In this document: piece by piece, positions 34,463-42,881 of the stretch
Numbering within the stretch: the first letter of the stretch is position 1
How the letters are laid out: each line of letters opens with the position of its first letter
Assembly: GCA_031431475.1 (NCBI GenBank)
Contig: JANPDL010000036.1
Location: forward strand, 186,001 to 250,000
Source: JADCCX01 sp031431475
GTDB lineage: Bacteria; Pseudomonadota; Alphaproteobacteria; Rhizobiales; Beijerinckiaceae
DNA length: 64,000 nt
Reading direction: 5' to 3'
Translations under genes and position numbers: made by a program
The notes under the pieces: generated by a model
What the model was told of the DNA's origin: nothing
The model's database searches: none
What the model saw: the letters and a program-made list of their open reading frames with translations, nothing else

Positions 34463-35284
34463 ATGACGCCTGTTCCTTCTGCCCTTGCCGCGCATTGCGA
34501 TGGTTCCGGCGAAGCTTTTGCACTTGTCACGATCACCGACGTCACGGGATCAACTCCGCGTGAACAGGGGGCATGCATGGTCGTATCGGCAGCAACCGTG
34601 GCCGGAACAATCGGCGGCGGGCGGCTGGAATGGGATGCGATCGAGACAGCGAGAGCCATGTTGCTGGAGAAAGGCAAGAGTCAGACCATTTCCGTCGCGC
34701 TTGGACCTGCGATAGGCCAGTGTTGTGGCGGCAAGGTGACGCTTGATTTCAGGATTGGGTCTGCCGAAGACGTTCGTCGGTTGCATGCGCAGGAGGCGTT
34801 CCAGCGAGGCGCTCGCCCCTCGGTGCTGATCCACGGTGCCGGGCATGTGGGTCGCGCGCTGGCGAGCGCGCTGGCTCCATTGCCGTTCAGCGTTACGCTG
34901 ATCGACAGCCGGGCGGAGGAACTGGAGCGGTTCGGTGGTAATGGTGTCGAGATCATCCACACCGCGACGCCGGTCGCCCTTGCAGAGCGTGCAAAGTCTG
35001 GCGCTGCGCATGTGATCATGACCCACAGCCATGCGCTGGACAGCCTGATTGCTGCGGCAGTTCTGGAGCGCGGTGATTTCAGCTACCTCGGAATCATCGG
35101 CTCGAAGACGAAAAAAGCTCTTTTTCGCAAGGCCTTCCGCGAGACGGGCGTTGCAGAAGATCAGATCCGGCGGGTGATCTGCCCCATTGGCGGCAGTGCT
35201 GTGAAGGACAAGCGGCCCGAGGTGATCGCGGCGATGGTGGCGGCGGAAATCACGGTGGCGGTGTTTGGAAAGAATGGTGGGTGA
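34463..35284 (+). CDS. xdhC: Xanthine dehydrogenase accessory protein XdhC
   Basis: A 273-residue XdhC/CoxI protein, which in Rhodobacter binds and sulfurates the molybdenum cofactor and delivers it to xanthine dehydrogenase. VTGSTPREQGACMVV and GTIGGGRLEWDAIE form the N-terminal domain, with the Cys pair in GQCCGGKV. The C-terminal Rossmann domain has IHGAGHVGRALASAL and YLGIIGSKTKKA. No xdhAB genes are in the window. Its final codons and TGA stop lie within the 50-bp att repeat, that is, within the displaced 3' end of the tRNA-Lys gene. Confidence 0.92.
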   Translation: MTPVPSALAAHCDGSGEAFALVTITDVTGSTPREQGACMVVSAATVAGTIGGGRLEWDAIETARAMLLEKGKSQTISVALGPAIGQCCGGKVTLDFRIGSAEDVRRLHAQEAFQRGARPSVLIHGAGHVGRALASALAPLPFSVTLIDSRAEELERFGGNGVEIIHTATPVALAERAKSGAAHVIMTHSHALDSLIAAAVLERGDFSYLGIIGSKTKKALFRKAFRETGVAEDQIRRVICPIGGSAVKDKRPEVIAAMVAAEITVAVFGKNGG

Positions 35285-35324
35285 TGAAGGATTCGAACCT
35301 TCGACCTGGAGATTAAGAGTCTCT
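35275..35324. repeat. Left att direct repeat (50 bp), displaced tRNA-Lys 3' end
   Basis: This sequence is identical to 42832-42881. It covers the CCA end, the T arm and the anticodon arm of tRNA-Lys on the minus strand, and stops before the D arm, so it cannot make a tRNA. It also supplies the last codons and stop of xdhC. Confidence 0.95.
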
Positions 35325-35517
35325 GACATTTGCTTTCGCCTGAGAACCATGATATTCGCTTTCGTACGATGTATGCATATTTATCAATGGCTTGCTTCCC
35401 CATGTGGTTCGTCTGAATTCCATGGAAAACGATGTAGTGAGCTTACAAAGTGCTGACAAGGGCTCCTTTGTAAGCGATGTACATATCAGATGAATATGCA
35501 AGACAGACACAGAAATA

Positions 35518-35610
35518 GCCGCCCAAGCCGTCCAAGCCGTCAATACGCAAGTCGGAACAACAGGTTAGCGAAATGAGCCAGTCGCCCAACGTCGCCCGGA
35601 AGCCGCCCAA
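35518..35610. repeat. Left cluster of GCCGCCCAA-type repeats
   Basis: Units are GCCGCCCAA (35518), GCCGTCCAA (35527), GCCGTCAAT (35536), GTCGCCCAA (35581), GTCGCCCGG (35591) and GCCGCCCAA (35602). They have 9-11 bp spacing in two groups, and the second group overlaps the first integrase codons. The same unit in reverse orientation recurs at the right end. Integrase arm sites or replication iterons are likely. Confidence 0.68.
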
Positions 35611-36895
35611 TGTCAGTTTGACGAAGCGCCGCGTTGAGAAAGTGCAGCCCGAGGGCAGGCCAGTGTTCGTATGGGATACTGACGTGCACGGGTTCGGTCT
35701 GCATGTCGCAAAGTCGGGGCTCAAGACCTTTATTTACCAATATCGGACAGTCGATGATCTGAAATCGAGGCGCTACACAATCGGCAGGTTCGGCACATGG
35801 ACGGTTGAGGCGGCCCGAAAAGAGGCCCGTGACCTTGCAATGAGGGTCAGTAAGGGCGGCGACCCCGTATCTGGACGGCGCGATACGCGAACAGCTGAGA
35901 CGATGGACAAGCTTTTTGATCTCTATCTGAAAGAGCATGCAGCCACGAAAAACGCTGCAAGCACTCTCAACAGCGTTTCTCGGCTCTTGATGCGCGCCAT
36001 CCGCCCTGTTCTCGGCCCGGTTAAAGTAAGCAAGATCAGCCGGAGCGAAATTGCGAGGATGCACCACGGACTCAAGGAAACGCCTCGCCAAGCCAATCAT
36101 GCATTGGCAGTTGTCTCCAAGGCGCTTTCACTGGCTGAGGTATGGGGAATGCGCCCCATCAACAGCAATCCTTGCGGTTCTGTGGCCCGCTACCCTGAAA
36201 CGCATCGCAAGCGGTTTCTGACGGGCGGAGAAATCACTCGCGTTGGTCTTGCCCTCGAGGAAGCTGAAACATCCGGATTGCCATGGCGGATCAAGGAAGC
36301 AACAGCACGATCAAAGCGTCACGCAAAACCGGAGAATCAGCGCACGACGATTTCTTGGCAGGCGGTGGCGGTGATACGCATGTTGCTCATGACTGGGGCG
36401 CGGTTGAGTGAAATCACGGGCCTTGAAAAATCTCATTTTGATGTGGAAGCCGCCACCATTGCGCTTCCAGGGGCAAAGGGCGGTGGAAGGGAAGCGCACC
36501 CGATCAGCCGTCATGTAATGACGATGATCCAGAAACTTCCCGTCGTTGAGGGTTCACCATGGCTATTTCCTCGTGACGACAATCCGCATCTGCACGTTTC
36601 AGTTTCAGTGATCGAAAACGCTTGGCAGCGCATCCGAATTCGGGCTGACGTGGAAGACGTTCGCATTCACGATCTACGGCACACAGTCGGAACATATGCC
36701 AGTCAAGCCGGTGTAAATGCCTTCATCGTGCGGGATCTTCTCCGACACAAGAACGTCAGCACAACCAATCGCTATTCCAACTTTGACGCTGATCCAGTGC
36801 GTCACGTCTCTGACGCAGTTGGCAGCCGGATTGCAGCGGCCTTGGGAGGTGTAATCAGCGCTGAGATCATTCCGCTCAGGGCTGGTGGGCGTTGA
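35573..36895 (+). CDS. Tyrosine-type site-specific integrase
   Basis: A 440-residue phage-type integrase that would recombine the element at the tRNA-Lys site. The N-terminal arm-binding domain (GFGLHVAKSGLKTFIYQYR and the Arg-rich segment after it) is of the P4/DUF4102-like type. The SAM-like core-binding domain spans about residues 105-205. The catalytic set is complete: Arg277 (GARLSE), Lys302, His366 and Arg369 (HDLRH), His392 (LLRHKN) and Tyr401 (TNRYSNF). It lies 249 bp inside the left repeat, at the end away from the intact tRNA. Confidence 0.94.
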   Translation: MSQSPNVARKPPNVSLTKRRVEKVQPEGRPVFVWDTDVHGFGLHVAKSGLKTFIYQYRTVDDLKSRRYTIGRFGTWTVEAARKEARDLAMRVSKGGDPVSGRRDTRTAETMDKLFDLYLKEHAATKNAASTLNSVSRLLMRAIRPVLGPVKVSKISRSEIARMHHGLKETPRQANHALAVVSKALSLAEVWGMRPINSNPCGSVARYPETHRKRFLTGGEITRVGLALEEAETSGLPWRIKEATARSKRHAKPENQRTTISWQAVAVIRMLLMTGARLSEITGLEKSHFDVEAATIALPGAKGGGREAHPISRHVMTMIQKLPVVEGSPWLFPRDDNPHLHVSVSVIENAWQRIRIRADVEDVRIHDLRHTVGTYASQAGVNAFIVRDLLRHKNVSTTNRYSNFDADPVRHVSDAVGSRIAAALGGVISAEIIPLRAGGR

Positions 36896-36988
36896 TGGAT
36901 TGGACATTGATCGCTGAGCAAAGCACCGATCAGCGCGATCAGAAGTGAAAACACGGCGCGAATTCATCAACCGTTGAGAGGAACGACC

Positions 36989-37489
36989 ATGAATTTTGAC
37001 AATACTGCAACTGACGCCAACAGCTTGCCGAGGCTTCCATGGTCAGCCGACCATGGGGAACGAAATGTCCCGCAGCACGCTGGCAAGCCGCTCGAGACTA
37101 TGCGGCGCATGAATGACCTCTATGATGCCAATCCGCTCACAATGCCTCGTCCAGAATGGCAAGCGTTGTCGATTCGCGCGCTCTACGATCTATTTGTGCA
37201 AGCTTCAGAAAAAATGAGCATCAGCCAGGCTGCTTATGATGAAATCGAAGCGCGCCGCGAAGCACGTCTTGTGCCGGTGGATTTAGGTTTTCGCCACGAA
37301 ACGGCGGCGGCCGGTGAATGGCACGACCTGAAACATACCTTAATGGACCGCAGGGCAACAACGATCAGCGATCTTAAAATTCAGGCAAAGGTAGCGCTCT
37401 ATCATCACTCTTGGGAGGAAGGTGACGACAGCCTACTTCGGCAGCTTGCGGAGGATATTCTCGAGATGGGTGGCGCACAGGTGGGCTGA
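36989..37489 (+). CDS. Hypothetical protein of the integrative element (166 aa)
   Basis: Not recognised. A soluble, acidic, mostly helical protein without signal peptide. Visible features are an Asp/Asn-rich N-terminus, the central ALYDLFVQASEKMSISQAAYDEIEARREA helix region, and a His/Trp patch (ALYHHSWEEGDD). ATG 36989 follows GAGAGGAACG with good spacing; an upstream TTG in frame is less likely. It lies 93 bp after the integrase, in the same direction. Confidence 0.75.
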   Translation: MNFDNTATDANSLPRLPWSADHGERNVPQHAGKPLETMRRMNDLYDANPLTMPRPEWQALSIRALYDLFVQASEKMSISQAAYDEIEARREARLVPVDLGFRHETAAAGEWHDLKHTLMDRRATTISDLKIQAKVALYHHSWEEGDDSLLRQLAEDILEMGGAQVG

Positions 37490-37529
37490 TCGGAGGCCAC
37501 CGAGGCCCCTTAGAATTCCGGATTACAGA

Positions 37530-38585
37530 ATGCTCCAAAATTTCGAAATCAAAGAATTGCCGCTTGGGCTTCGGCCAAAGGGCGACCCTGCGATAATGTG
37601 GGAAGCAGCCCAAGCGGTAGCTGGCGGCAAGCGAGCACCTACAACGACGGCGGCGGCGGCGTTGGCGGCAAGCGAAATCTACAGGACGGCGGTGGCGCTC
37701 AATGTCGAAATAGAAAGCGGAAAGGTGAGCGTTGCCGCAATCACCCACCAACTTCGCGAAATTCAGCGCGCGGCCCAAAAACTGGAAAAGCTGCTCACCG
37801 ACATGGATGAGGCAACAGCAGCGGTTCTCATGCGCTACCATCCAGGTATCGATGAACCAGACGTTGAAAAGCTGACCCATAGATTCCACGTCCGGGAGGT
37901 GATGATTGATGCCCTTGATCATGACGAAACGCATTCGAAGTACGGCCAGCTATGGCGTAACGACACACCCAAAGAGCGAAGACAATTCAAAGAAGCCAAG
38001 GGGGTTGTTTTCGTCGGCGGCGACGGAGGGAAGCGAAAAATAACCGCCAAAGATTGGTTTGCCGCCGCGCCGCTCTACACGCTTTCCAAGCTGCGTCTTA
38101 TGGCATCGATCAGCGCCAAGGGCTGGGAAACAGTTCATAGCAAATCGCAACCGAATAAACTCGCAGCGTCGACACCAAGAGAGAATTTTGCCGTACGTTG
38201 CCTCGATATTTTCCGATTTTTGAGCGGTTGGCGTGAGCCGAGCTCGGCCGAGACGAAAACGCCAGATTCGTTCGGCCATTTTCTGACTGCGGCCTGGCTA
38301 TATGCCACCGGAAAGTCGGCACCGGAAGCAATAGAGCGGTGGATCAAGGATGCCATTGCAGAAGAGGGGCGGCAAATGGATGCGCTGCTGTCTATTATCG
38401 ACTCACACCCCGACCGCGTGCGGGATCTGATCCTTAAGAATGCGGAACTCGACATCGTGTTCGGCCCACAGAACCCATACGCGCAACATCCCGTGCGGAA
38501 GGCGCTTGAGCCCTTTCTGAGGGAAATACATGGGCCGACCTTCACCGTCGGCGCGGCTGACATGGACAAAGCCCACCGGAAATAA
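37530..38585 (+). CDS. Hypothetical protein of the integrative element (351 aa)
   Basis: Not recognised. It opens MLQNFEIKELPLGLRPKGDPAIMWEAA. A helical Ala/Thr-rich region with a coiled-coil-like stretch (HQLREIQRAAQKLEKLLTDMDE) precedes a mixed C-terminal domain with FGHFLTAAWLYATGK. ATG 37530 was preferred because the frame upstream (from 37422) overlaps the previous gene and looks unlike protein. It may act with the adjacent replication genes; no evidence fixes a role. Confidence 0.72.
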   Translation: MLQNFEIKELPLGLRPKGDPAIMWEAAQAVAGGKRAPTTTAAAALAASEIYRTAVALNVEIESGKVSVAAITHQLREIQRAAQKLEKLLTDMDEATAAVLMRYHPGIDEPDVEKLTHRFHVREVMIDALDHDETHSKYGQLWRNDTPKERRQFKEAKGVVFVGGDGGKRKITAKDWFAAAPLYTLSKLRLMASISAKGWETVHSKSQPNKLAASTPRENFAVRCLDIFRFLSGWREPSSAETKTPDSFGHFLTAAWLYATGKSAPEAIERWIKDAIAEEGRQMDALLSIIDSHPDRVRDLILKNAELDIVFGPQNPYAQHPVRKALEPFLREIHGPTFTVGAADMDKAHRK

Positions 38586-38656
38586 CTGACGCTCCGTCCA
38601 AGCCATTCAATCCAAAATTGGTCTTAGTTCCCAAGGCGCACAATGCAGAGCGTCAG
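38586..38656. promoter_or_regulatory. Inverted repeat CTGACGCTC ... GAGCGTCAG before the AlpA-like gene
   Basis: CTGACGCTC (38586) and GAGCGTCAG (38648) are perfect inverted copies 53 bp apart, filling the 86-bp gap before the AlpA-like start. The layout suits a looping operator for the element's regulator. Confidence 0.4.
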
Positions 38657-38671
38657 AAGGGATAAAAGAGC

Positions 38672-38902
38672 ATGTCAGATGAAACCAGCGCAAGCGACAA
38701 ACGCTTGCTGAACGAGGCCGAAGCAGCCCAATCCATGGCGCTTTCAGTCCGCACGCTTCAGGCGTGGCGGGTGCGAGGCGAGGGGCCGAACTTCGTGAAG
38801 TTGGGCAGGCGCGTAGCCTATAGGCCAAGCGACCTTCAAAAATACATCGATTCTCAAGTGTTCGGTTCTACGACACAGCGCCAGCACGGAGGCGCAAGAT
38901 GA
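38672..38902 (+). CDS. AlpA/excisionase-like helix-turn-helix protein
   Basis: A 76-residue MerR-like winged helix protein (HTH_17/AlpA type). LLNEAEAAQSMALSVRTLQAWRVRG is the helix-turn-helix, followed by GPNFVKLGRRVAYRPSDLQKYID, the wing. In P4-type satellites and PICIs, AlpA proteins switch on integrase or excision; in phages such proteins act as Xis. Its stop overlaps the next gene as ATGA, making it the first gene of a coupled replication module. Confidence 0.85.
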   Translation: MSDETSASDKRLLNEAEAAQSMALSVRTLQAWRVRGEGPNFVKLGRRVAYRPSDLQKYIDSQVFGSTTQRQHGGAR

Positions 38903-39561
38903 GTGCTGCTGAACAGGGAAAAACTCTCGCCACCCACCTTGCCGATCCAAAGATACCAGCTGTGCGGGTGAAGAACGGAGCGGGGGAGGTCCGGCATCAC
39001 GTGTGGTGTCCGTGGTGCGAGGAAATTCACAGCCACGGCAACACGAGTGGCCATCGAGTGGCGCATTGTCACCCTTGGCGCGGTTCGCCCATTGGTGGGT
39101 ACGACATGGTCGTCACGCTGGAAGGTGCCCGACCGGAAGCAATCATTCCAAAATCCCCTTTCGCGGGAAGCCGGAACTTCCGCGAAAGCATCAACGATGC
39201 ATCGGAGGGCATTCAGAGAATGGTGTGCGCCGCCATGCTGGGCAAGCAATGGACGGGATTGCGGCCCGGTGGTGCGTTTGAAAACGGCAAGTACAGATAT
39301 GTCGTCGGTGTCGCGCCATGGGGACACCCTACCCCTTGGTACATTGGCCTTCGGAACTCCCATCATGATCTCGCCAAGGGCGATGATCTGATCAGTATGG
39401 CCGCATGGCTCTACGGCATTCCCCATGGGGTTGCTGCGGTCAGGATCGTTGAAGCCGCCACTGGCGCATGCCTAGATCAGGAAGCGGCTCTTGAATTAAG
39501 CCAGGCCATTGATTCTTGGCATGATCGTGGTTCCCCGCAGGGAACAGGGCGGAAACTATGA
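38899..39561 (+). CDS. Zinc-motif protein of the integrative element (220 aa)
   Basis: A 220-residue protein without a confident family name. Residues about 34-58 read HHVWCPWCEEIHSHG then GHRVAHC, a Cys/His knuckle resembling putative zinc-binding proteins of phages and islands. A central block has PTPWYIGLRNSHHDLAKGDDLISMAAW. It is coupled to the AlpA-like gene upstream (ATGA) and to the small primase-like gene downstream (4-bp overlap), so a role in replication control is plausible. Confidence 0.72.
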   Translation: MSAAEQGKTLATHLADPKIPAVRVKNGAGEVRHHVWCPWCEEIHSHGNTSGHRVAHCHPWRGSPIGGYDMVVTLEGARPEAIIPKSPFAGSRNFRESINDASEGIQRMVCAAMLGKQWTGLRPGGAFENGKYRYVVGVAPWGHPTPWYIGLRNSHHDLAKGDDLISMAAWLYGIPHGVAAVRIVEAATGACLDQEAALELSQAIDSWHDRGSPQGTGRKL

Positions 39562-39866
39562 GGGGACGCACGATAGCCTTCCACAGAATTGCAGAGGCCG
39601 CCGCTCGCAATGCCGAAACCATCCTCGCACGCTGGCTTCATGATGGCAGGAAGCAAGGGGCGGAATGGGTAGCCAGAAACCCGAGACGCAGCGATCAGCG
39701 TACGGGTTCCTTCAAGATAAACCTCAACACTGGTCGATGGGGAGATTTCGCAACCGGAGACTGCGGCGGCGACCTCATCGCTCTCGCGTCCTTCCTTCAC
39801 GGATTGAACCAGGCGGAAGCCGCTTTGGCGGTGGCCGAAATGCTGGGGGTTGACGCCTATGAATGA
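39558..39866 (+). CDS. Small primase-like protein (CHC2-type N-terminal fragment)
   Basis: A 102-residue protein. KINLNTGRWGDFATGDCGGDLIALASFLHGL followed by AALAVAEMLGV is the pattern found at the N-terminus of phage and plasmid primases, where it forms the domain before Toprim. Here it is a separate gene. It overlaps its neighbours by 4 and 8 bp, so it probably works with the primase-helicase as a split primase. The zinc Cys set expected of a full CHC2 finger is not complete. Confidence 0.72.
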   Translation: MRGRTIAFHRIAEAAARNAETILARWLHDGRKQGAEWVARNPRRSDQRTGSFKINLNTGRWGDFATGDCGGDLIALASFLHGLNQAEAALAVAEMLGVDAYE

Positions 39867-42012
39867 CAACCCCTTCGCGCCCATTGGGAGCCCTAGCGGA
39901 GCCGCGCCGCGTAAGCGCGCCGCCTCCGAATGGCGATGTGTGCTCCCTGTGCCAACGGGAGCGCCCAAGCCTCCTATTGAGCATCCGAAGCTGGGCAAGC
40001 CAGCCACCCGCTGGGAGTACCGCGACGCATCCGGGCGACTGCTCGGCTTCGCATGTCGGTTCAACACGGCGGACGGGAAGCAATTCCGGCCGCTGGCTCT
40101 CTTCGAACCGCAGGCTGGCGGAAAGTCCCTCTGGCGCTGGGAGGCATGGCCAGCGCTCCGGCCGCTCTATGGCCTGGACGCGCTCGCAGCCATGCGGGAT
40201 GCAACCGTGATCGTCACGGAGGGAGAGAAAGCCGCCGATGCAGCGCGACGGCTCCTGCCCACGCATGTCGCCATCACTTCGCCCAATGGATCGAAGAGCG
40301 CGGACAAGGCCGACTGGTCGCCGCTGCGGGGCCGGACGGTCAACATCTGGCCGGATGCTGATGATGCCGGGAAAGAGTACGCCGCCAAGGTCGCGGCGCT
40401 GGCCAGGAAGGCGGGTGCTGGCAGGGTTGCGGTGGCCTCGCCACCACCGGACGCGGCTGCGGGATGGGATGCAGCCGACGCTGAAACCGACGGATGGGGT
40501 ACAGATAGGGCGCGCGCTTTCATCAATGCGGCGGCGCGCTGGGAGCCCAGCACAACCAGCGACCGCGAAGCGGACAAGGAAGGCGGGAGACGGCGACAGC
40601 CGCAGCGCGACGGGCTGATGGCGCTAACCACGTTCTGCGATCTTTGGCACTCACCCCGCGGCGATGCCTACGTAACCTATCCGGTGAAAGGCCATCGCGA
40701 GAATTGGCCCGTGAGATCGCAGCAATTCAAGCGATGGCTCGCGAGCCGCGCCTATGAAGAGACGGGCCTCGTTCCGGGCGCGCAAGCGCTCGAGGATACC
40801 GTGCGTGTGCTAGAGGCGCGCGCCTGCAACGAAGGCCCAAGCCGCACGCCGTGGCTTCGCGTAGGGCGATCTGGTGAAAAAGCCTATATCGACCTCTGCG
40901 ATTATCGCTGGCGCTGTGTCGAAATCACGCCCATCGGCTGGCGCGTGGTTGAAAAATCGGATGCGCCTTTCATCAGAACGCAGGCCATGCTCCCCTTGCC
41001 GGAGCCCGAAGCCGGATACGAGATTTCAGAAGCCAGGCGATTCCTCAACGTTGCAGATGACGACAGCTTCACGCTCACGTGCTCTTGGCTGATTGCGAGC
41101 CTCACTTCGCAGGGGCCGTATCCGATCCTCGTTGTAAACGGTGAACAGGGAAGCGGCAAAAGCACATTCAGCAGGGCAGTGCGCAGCCTGGTGGACCCCA
41201 ACGAAGCACCAATTCGCAGCGCACCCAAGGATGAGCGGGATCTGATCATCGCAGCCGTCAACGCGCACGTTATTGGAATGGATAACCTCTCGAGAGTTGA
41301 GCCATCACTCGCGGACGGATTGTGCAGGCTATCAACGGGCGGTGGATTTGCCACACGCGCACTGCATACAGACGGTGACGAATTTATCTGGCAGGGACAG
41401 CGCCCGATCATCTTGAACGGCATTCCACAATTGACTGATCGGCCTGACTTGGCAGAACGATCAATAACGATCAGACTTCGGGCAATTCCTGACATTGAGC
41501 GACGACCAGAATCGGAGTTCTGGCAGGATTGGGAGAACGCCAGGCCGCGCTTGCTGGGCTCGTTGCTTGATGCCTTTGCACGAGGGCTGAAAGACTTTCC
41601 GGATATGATTTCGGATTGGCATCCCCGCATGGCCGATTTTGCGAAGTGGTCAATGGCGTGCGAGCCAGGCTTTGGCTGGGAAGTTGGAACCTTCAAAGTG
41701 GCTTACACTGCGAACAGGACCGCAGTTGCAGATGCATCCTTTGAGGCTGATCCGGTAGCTAACGCAGTAGTTGGCATGCTCGCAAGTCCTGCGGTGCAGG
41801 GCCGCTGGGAGGGAAGTGCGGCCGATCTGCTTGCATCGATTGCAGATTTCGCCACGGATGCCGTGAAGCGGTCTAGGCGGTGGCCGCAATCACCACAAGC
41901 CGTTGGCAATGCGCTTGATCGGGCGGCTCCACTTCTTCGGGGGCGCTCTGTCGAGTTCGAAAGGCACAAGAGCGGCGTCCGGACCATCACGCTTTGGAGG
42001 AAGGGGGAGTAG
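39859..42012 (+). CDS. Primase-helicase (Toprim plus P-loop ATPase)
   Basis: A 717-residue replication protein. Residues about 115-200 form a Toprim-like domain with VIVTEGEKAADAA and the acidic NIWPDADDAGKEYA. A P-loop ATPase starts near 425 (VVNGEQGSGKST), with an acidic Walker-B-like strand (AHVIGMDNLS) and a later PIILNGIPQL segment and arginines typical of superfamily 3-like phage helicases. It would prime and unwind element DNA. ATG 39859 follows GGGGG by nine bases; a TTG nine bases upstream is also possible. Confidence 0.86.
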   Translation: MNDNPFAPIGSPSGAAPRKRAASEWRCVLPVPTGAPKPPIEHPKLGKPATRWEYRDASGRLLGFACRFNTADGKQFRPLALFEPQAGGKSLWRWEAWPALRPLYGLDALAAMRDATVIVTEGEKAADAARRLLPTHVAITSPNGSKSADKADWSPLRGRTVNIWPDADDAGKEYAAKVAALARKAGAGRVAVASPPPDAAAGWDAADAETDGWGTDRARAFINAAARWEPSTTSDREADKEGGRRRQPQRDGLMALTTFCDLWHSPRGDAYVTYPVKGHRENWPVRSQQFKRWLASRAYEETGLVPGAQALEDTVRVLEARACNEGPSRTPWLRVGRSGEKAYIDLCDYRWRCVEITPIGWRVVEKSDAPFIRTQAMLPLPEPEAGYEISEARRFLNVADDDSFTLTCSWLIASLTSQGPYPILVVNGEQGSGKSTFSRAVRSLVDPNEAPIRSAPKDERDLIIAAVNAHVIGMDNLSRVEPSLADGLCRLSTGGGFATRALHTDGDEFIWQGQRPIILNGIPQLTDRPDLAERSITIRLRAIPDIERRPESEFWQDWENARPRLLGSLLDAFARGLKDFPDMISDWHPRMADFAKWSMACEPGFGWEVGTFKVAYTANRTAVADASFEADPVANAVVGMLASPAVQGRWEGSAADLLASIADFATDAVKRSRRWPQSPQAVGNALDRAAPLLRGRSVEFERHKSGVRTITLWRKGE

Positions 42013-42831
42013 TCGCCGCTCGCACCCGGCGCCCAGCGACTGCGGCAACTTGCTGGGCGTGGTATTCCCATCGTCGCGAGAGTCTTCTTGCAAATGCCTC
42101 GCATGTGCAAGAGTGGTTGTGCGACGCTGGGATACCATCGAAGGCTCAGAAATAGCCATTGCAAGGGAAGGCGTCGGTTTGCGGCCCTTTTAGGCACGCG
42201 AAGCTTCATCCTCAGCACGTGCTTATTCCATTGGTTGACGTTCATCATCCTTGTGTTGTGTTGCCGTTCAAAGTGGTAGGAAAAACAGCAGATAATTTCA
42301 CGCCCGGACCCTGTGCGCCCATTTCCCGACACATTGACCGGGGCGGCCCATGTCAACCTATTTCAACGATCTATGACGATGCCAGGGTAACGCGGGTATT
42401 CCCGCCAGCGACTCACCGAAAAAATGAGTGGATCGTCAACCCTCCCAAATAATTTGCTTGCCTTCCCCCCCCCGGACCCCCGCCCCTACCGCATTGGTTT
42501 TGCGCTGGGGAGGACCCGCGAATTGATGAAGCTGTGCCATATGGGCGGCATTGGGCGGCAATGGACAACTCGCGACCTCGACTATGCTCTTGATTTCTTT
42601 GCTGTAAGGACGGCTTGGGCGGCTTGGGCGGCATCATCTTCTTTTAGAAAACAAAGAGAGACCTTCGGTCGTGTGCGGACAAGGTGAGGGCAAGCAGGAA
42701 AAAGGGGCAGGGGGACCGCAGTACGAGATGATTTTGATCCACAATTTGACCCTGAAGCTTACAAAATGCTTACAAGAATTTTTTACTGAACAGATGCGAG
42801 GGAAATATTACCTCTAAGTCATTGAAAAGAT
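42013..42831. other. Gene-poor right end of the integrative element
   Basis: These 819 bp contain no convincing gene. Seen here are a short hairpin, GCGGG-TATT-CCCGC (42392-42405), a C-rich tract near 42466, two groups of inverted GCCGCCCAA units (42541-42632), and AT-rich DNA next to the tRNA. The layout suits an origin, integrase arm sites or a small RNA. Overlapping frames at 42159-42687 look non-coding. Confidence 0.55.
42541..42632. repeat. Right cluster of TTGGGCGGC repeats (reverse of left units)
   Basis: TTGGGCGGC occurs at 42551, 42615 and 42624, with ATGGGCGGC at 42541. The 24-bp stretch 42609-42632 is the reverse complement of 35518-35541 with one mismatch. Distances to the nearest att repeat are almost equal at the two ends (about 195 and 200 bp). 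Confidence 0.68.
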
Positions 42832-42881
42832 TGGTGGGTGATGAAGGATTCGAACCTTCGACCTGGAGATTAAGAGTCTCT
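42832..42881. repeat. Right att direct repeat (50 bp) within tRNA-Lys
   Basis: Identical to 35275-35324. It forms the 3' half of the intact tRNA-Lys gene. The crossover lies somewhere inside these 50 bp. Confidence 0.95.

Larger units (their letters stand above)
35275..42881. mobile_element. Integrative element in tRNA-Lys(CTT), about 7.6 kb, satellite-like
   Basis: The element is bounded by identical 50-bp direct repeats (35275-35324 and 42832-42881) that match the 3' part of tRNA-Lys. The intact tRNA is at the right end and the displaced 3' fragment at the left. The contents, left to right, are a tyrosine integrase, two unknown proteins, an AlpA-like helix-turn-helix, a zinc-motif protein, a small primase-like protein, a Toprim/ATPase primase-helicase, and an 800-bp gene-poor end. 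The order int, alpA, primase resembles Gram-negative phage-inducible islands and P4-type satellites. No capsid, terminase, relaxase or toxin gene is recognised. Confidence 0.88.

Noticed and set aside
35275..35324. Second tRNA-Lys gene at the left repeat
   Set aside because: Only the 3' half is present; the D arm and 5' acceptor strand are missing.
42159..42687. Overlapping frames of 97 and 87 codons at the right end of the element
   Set aside because: They lack ribosome binding sites, contain the repeat units and C-tract, and have unlikely amino acid composition.
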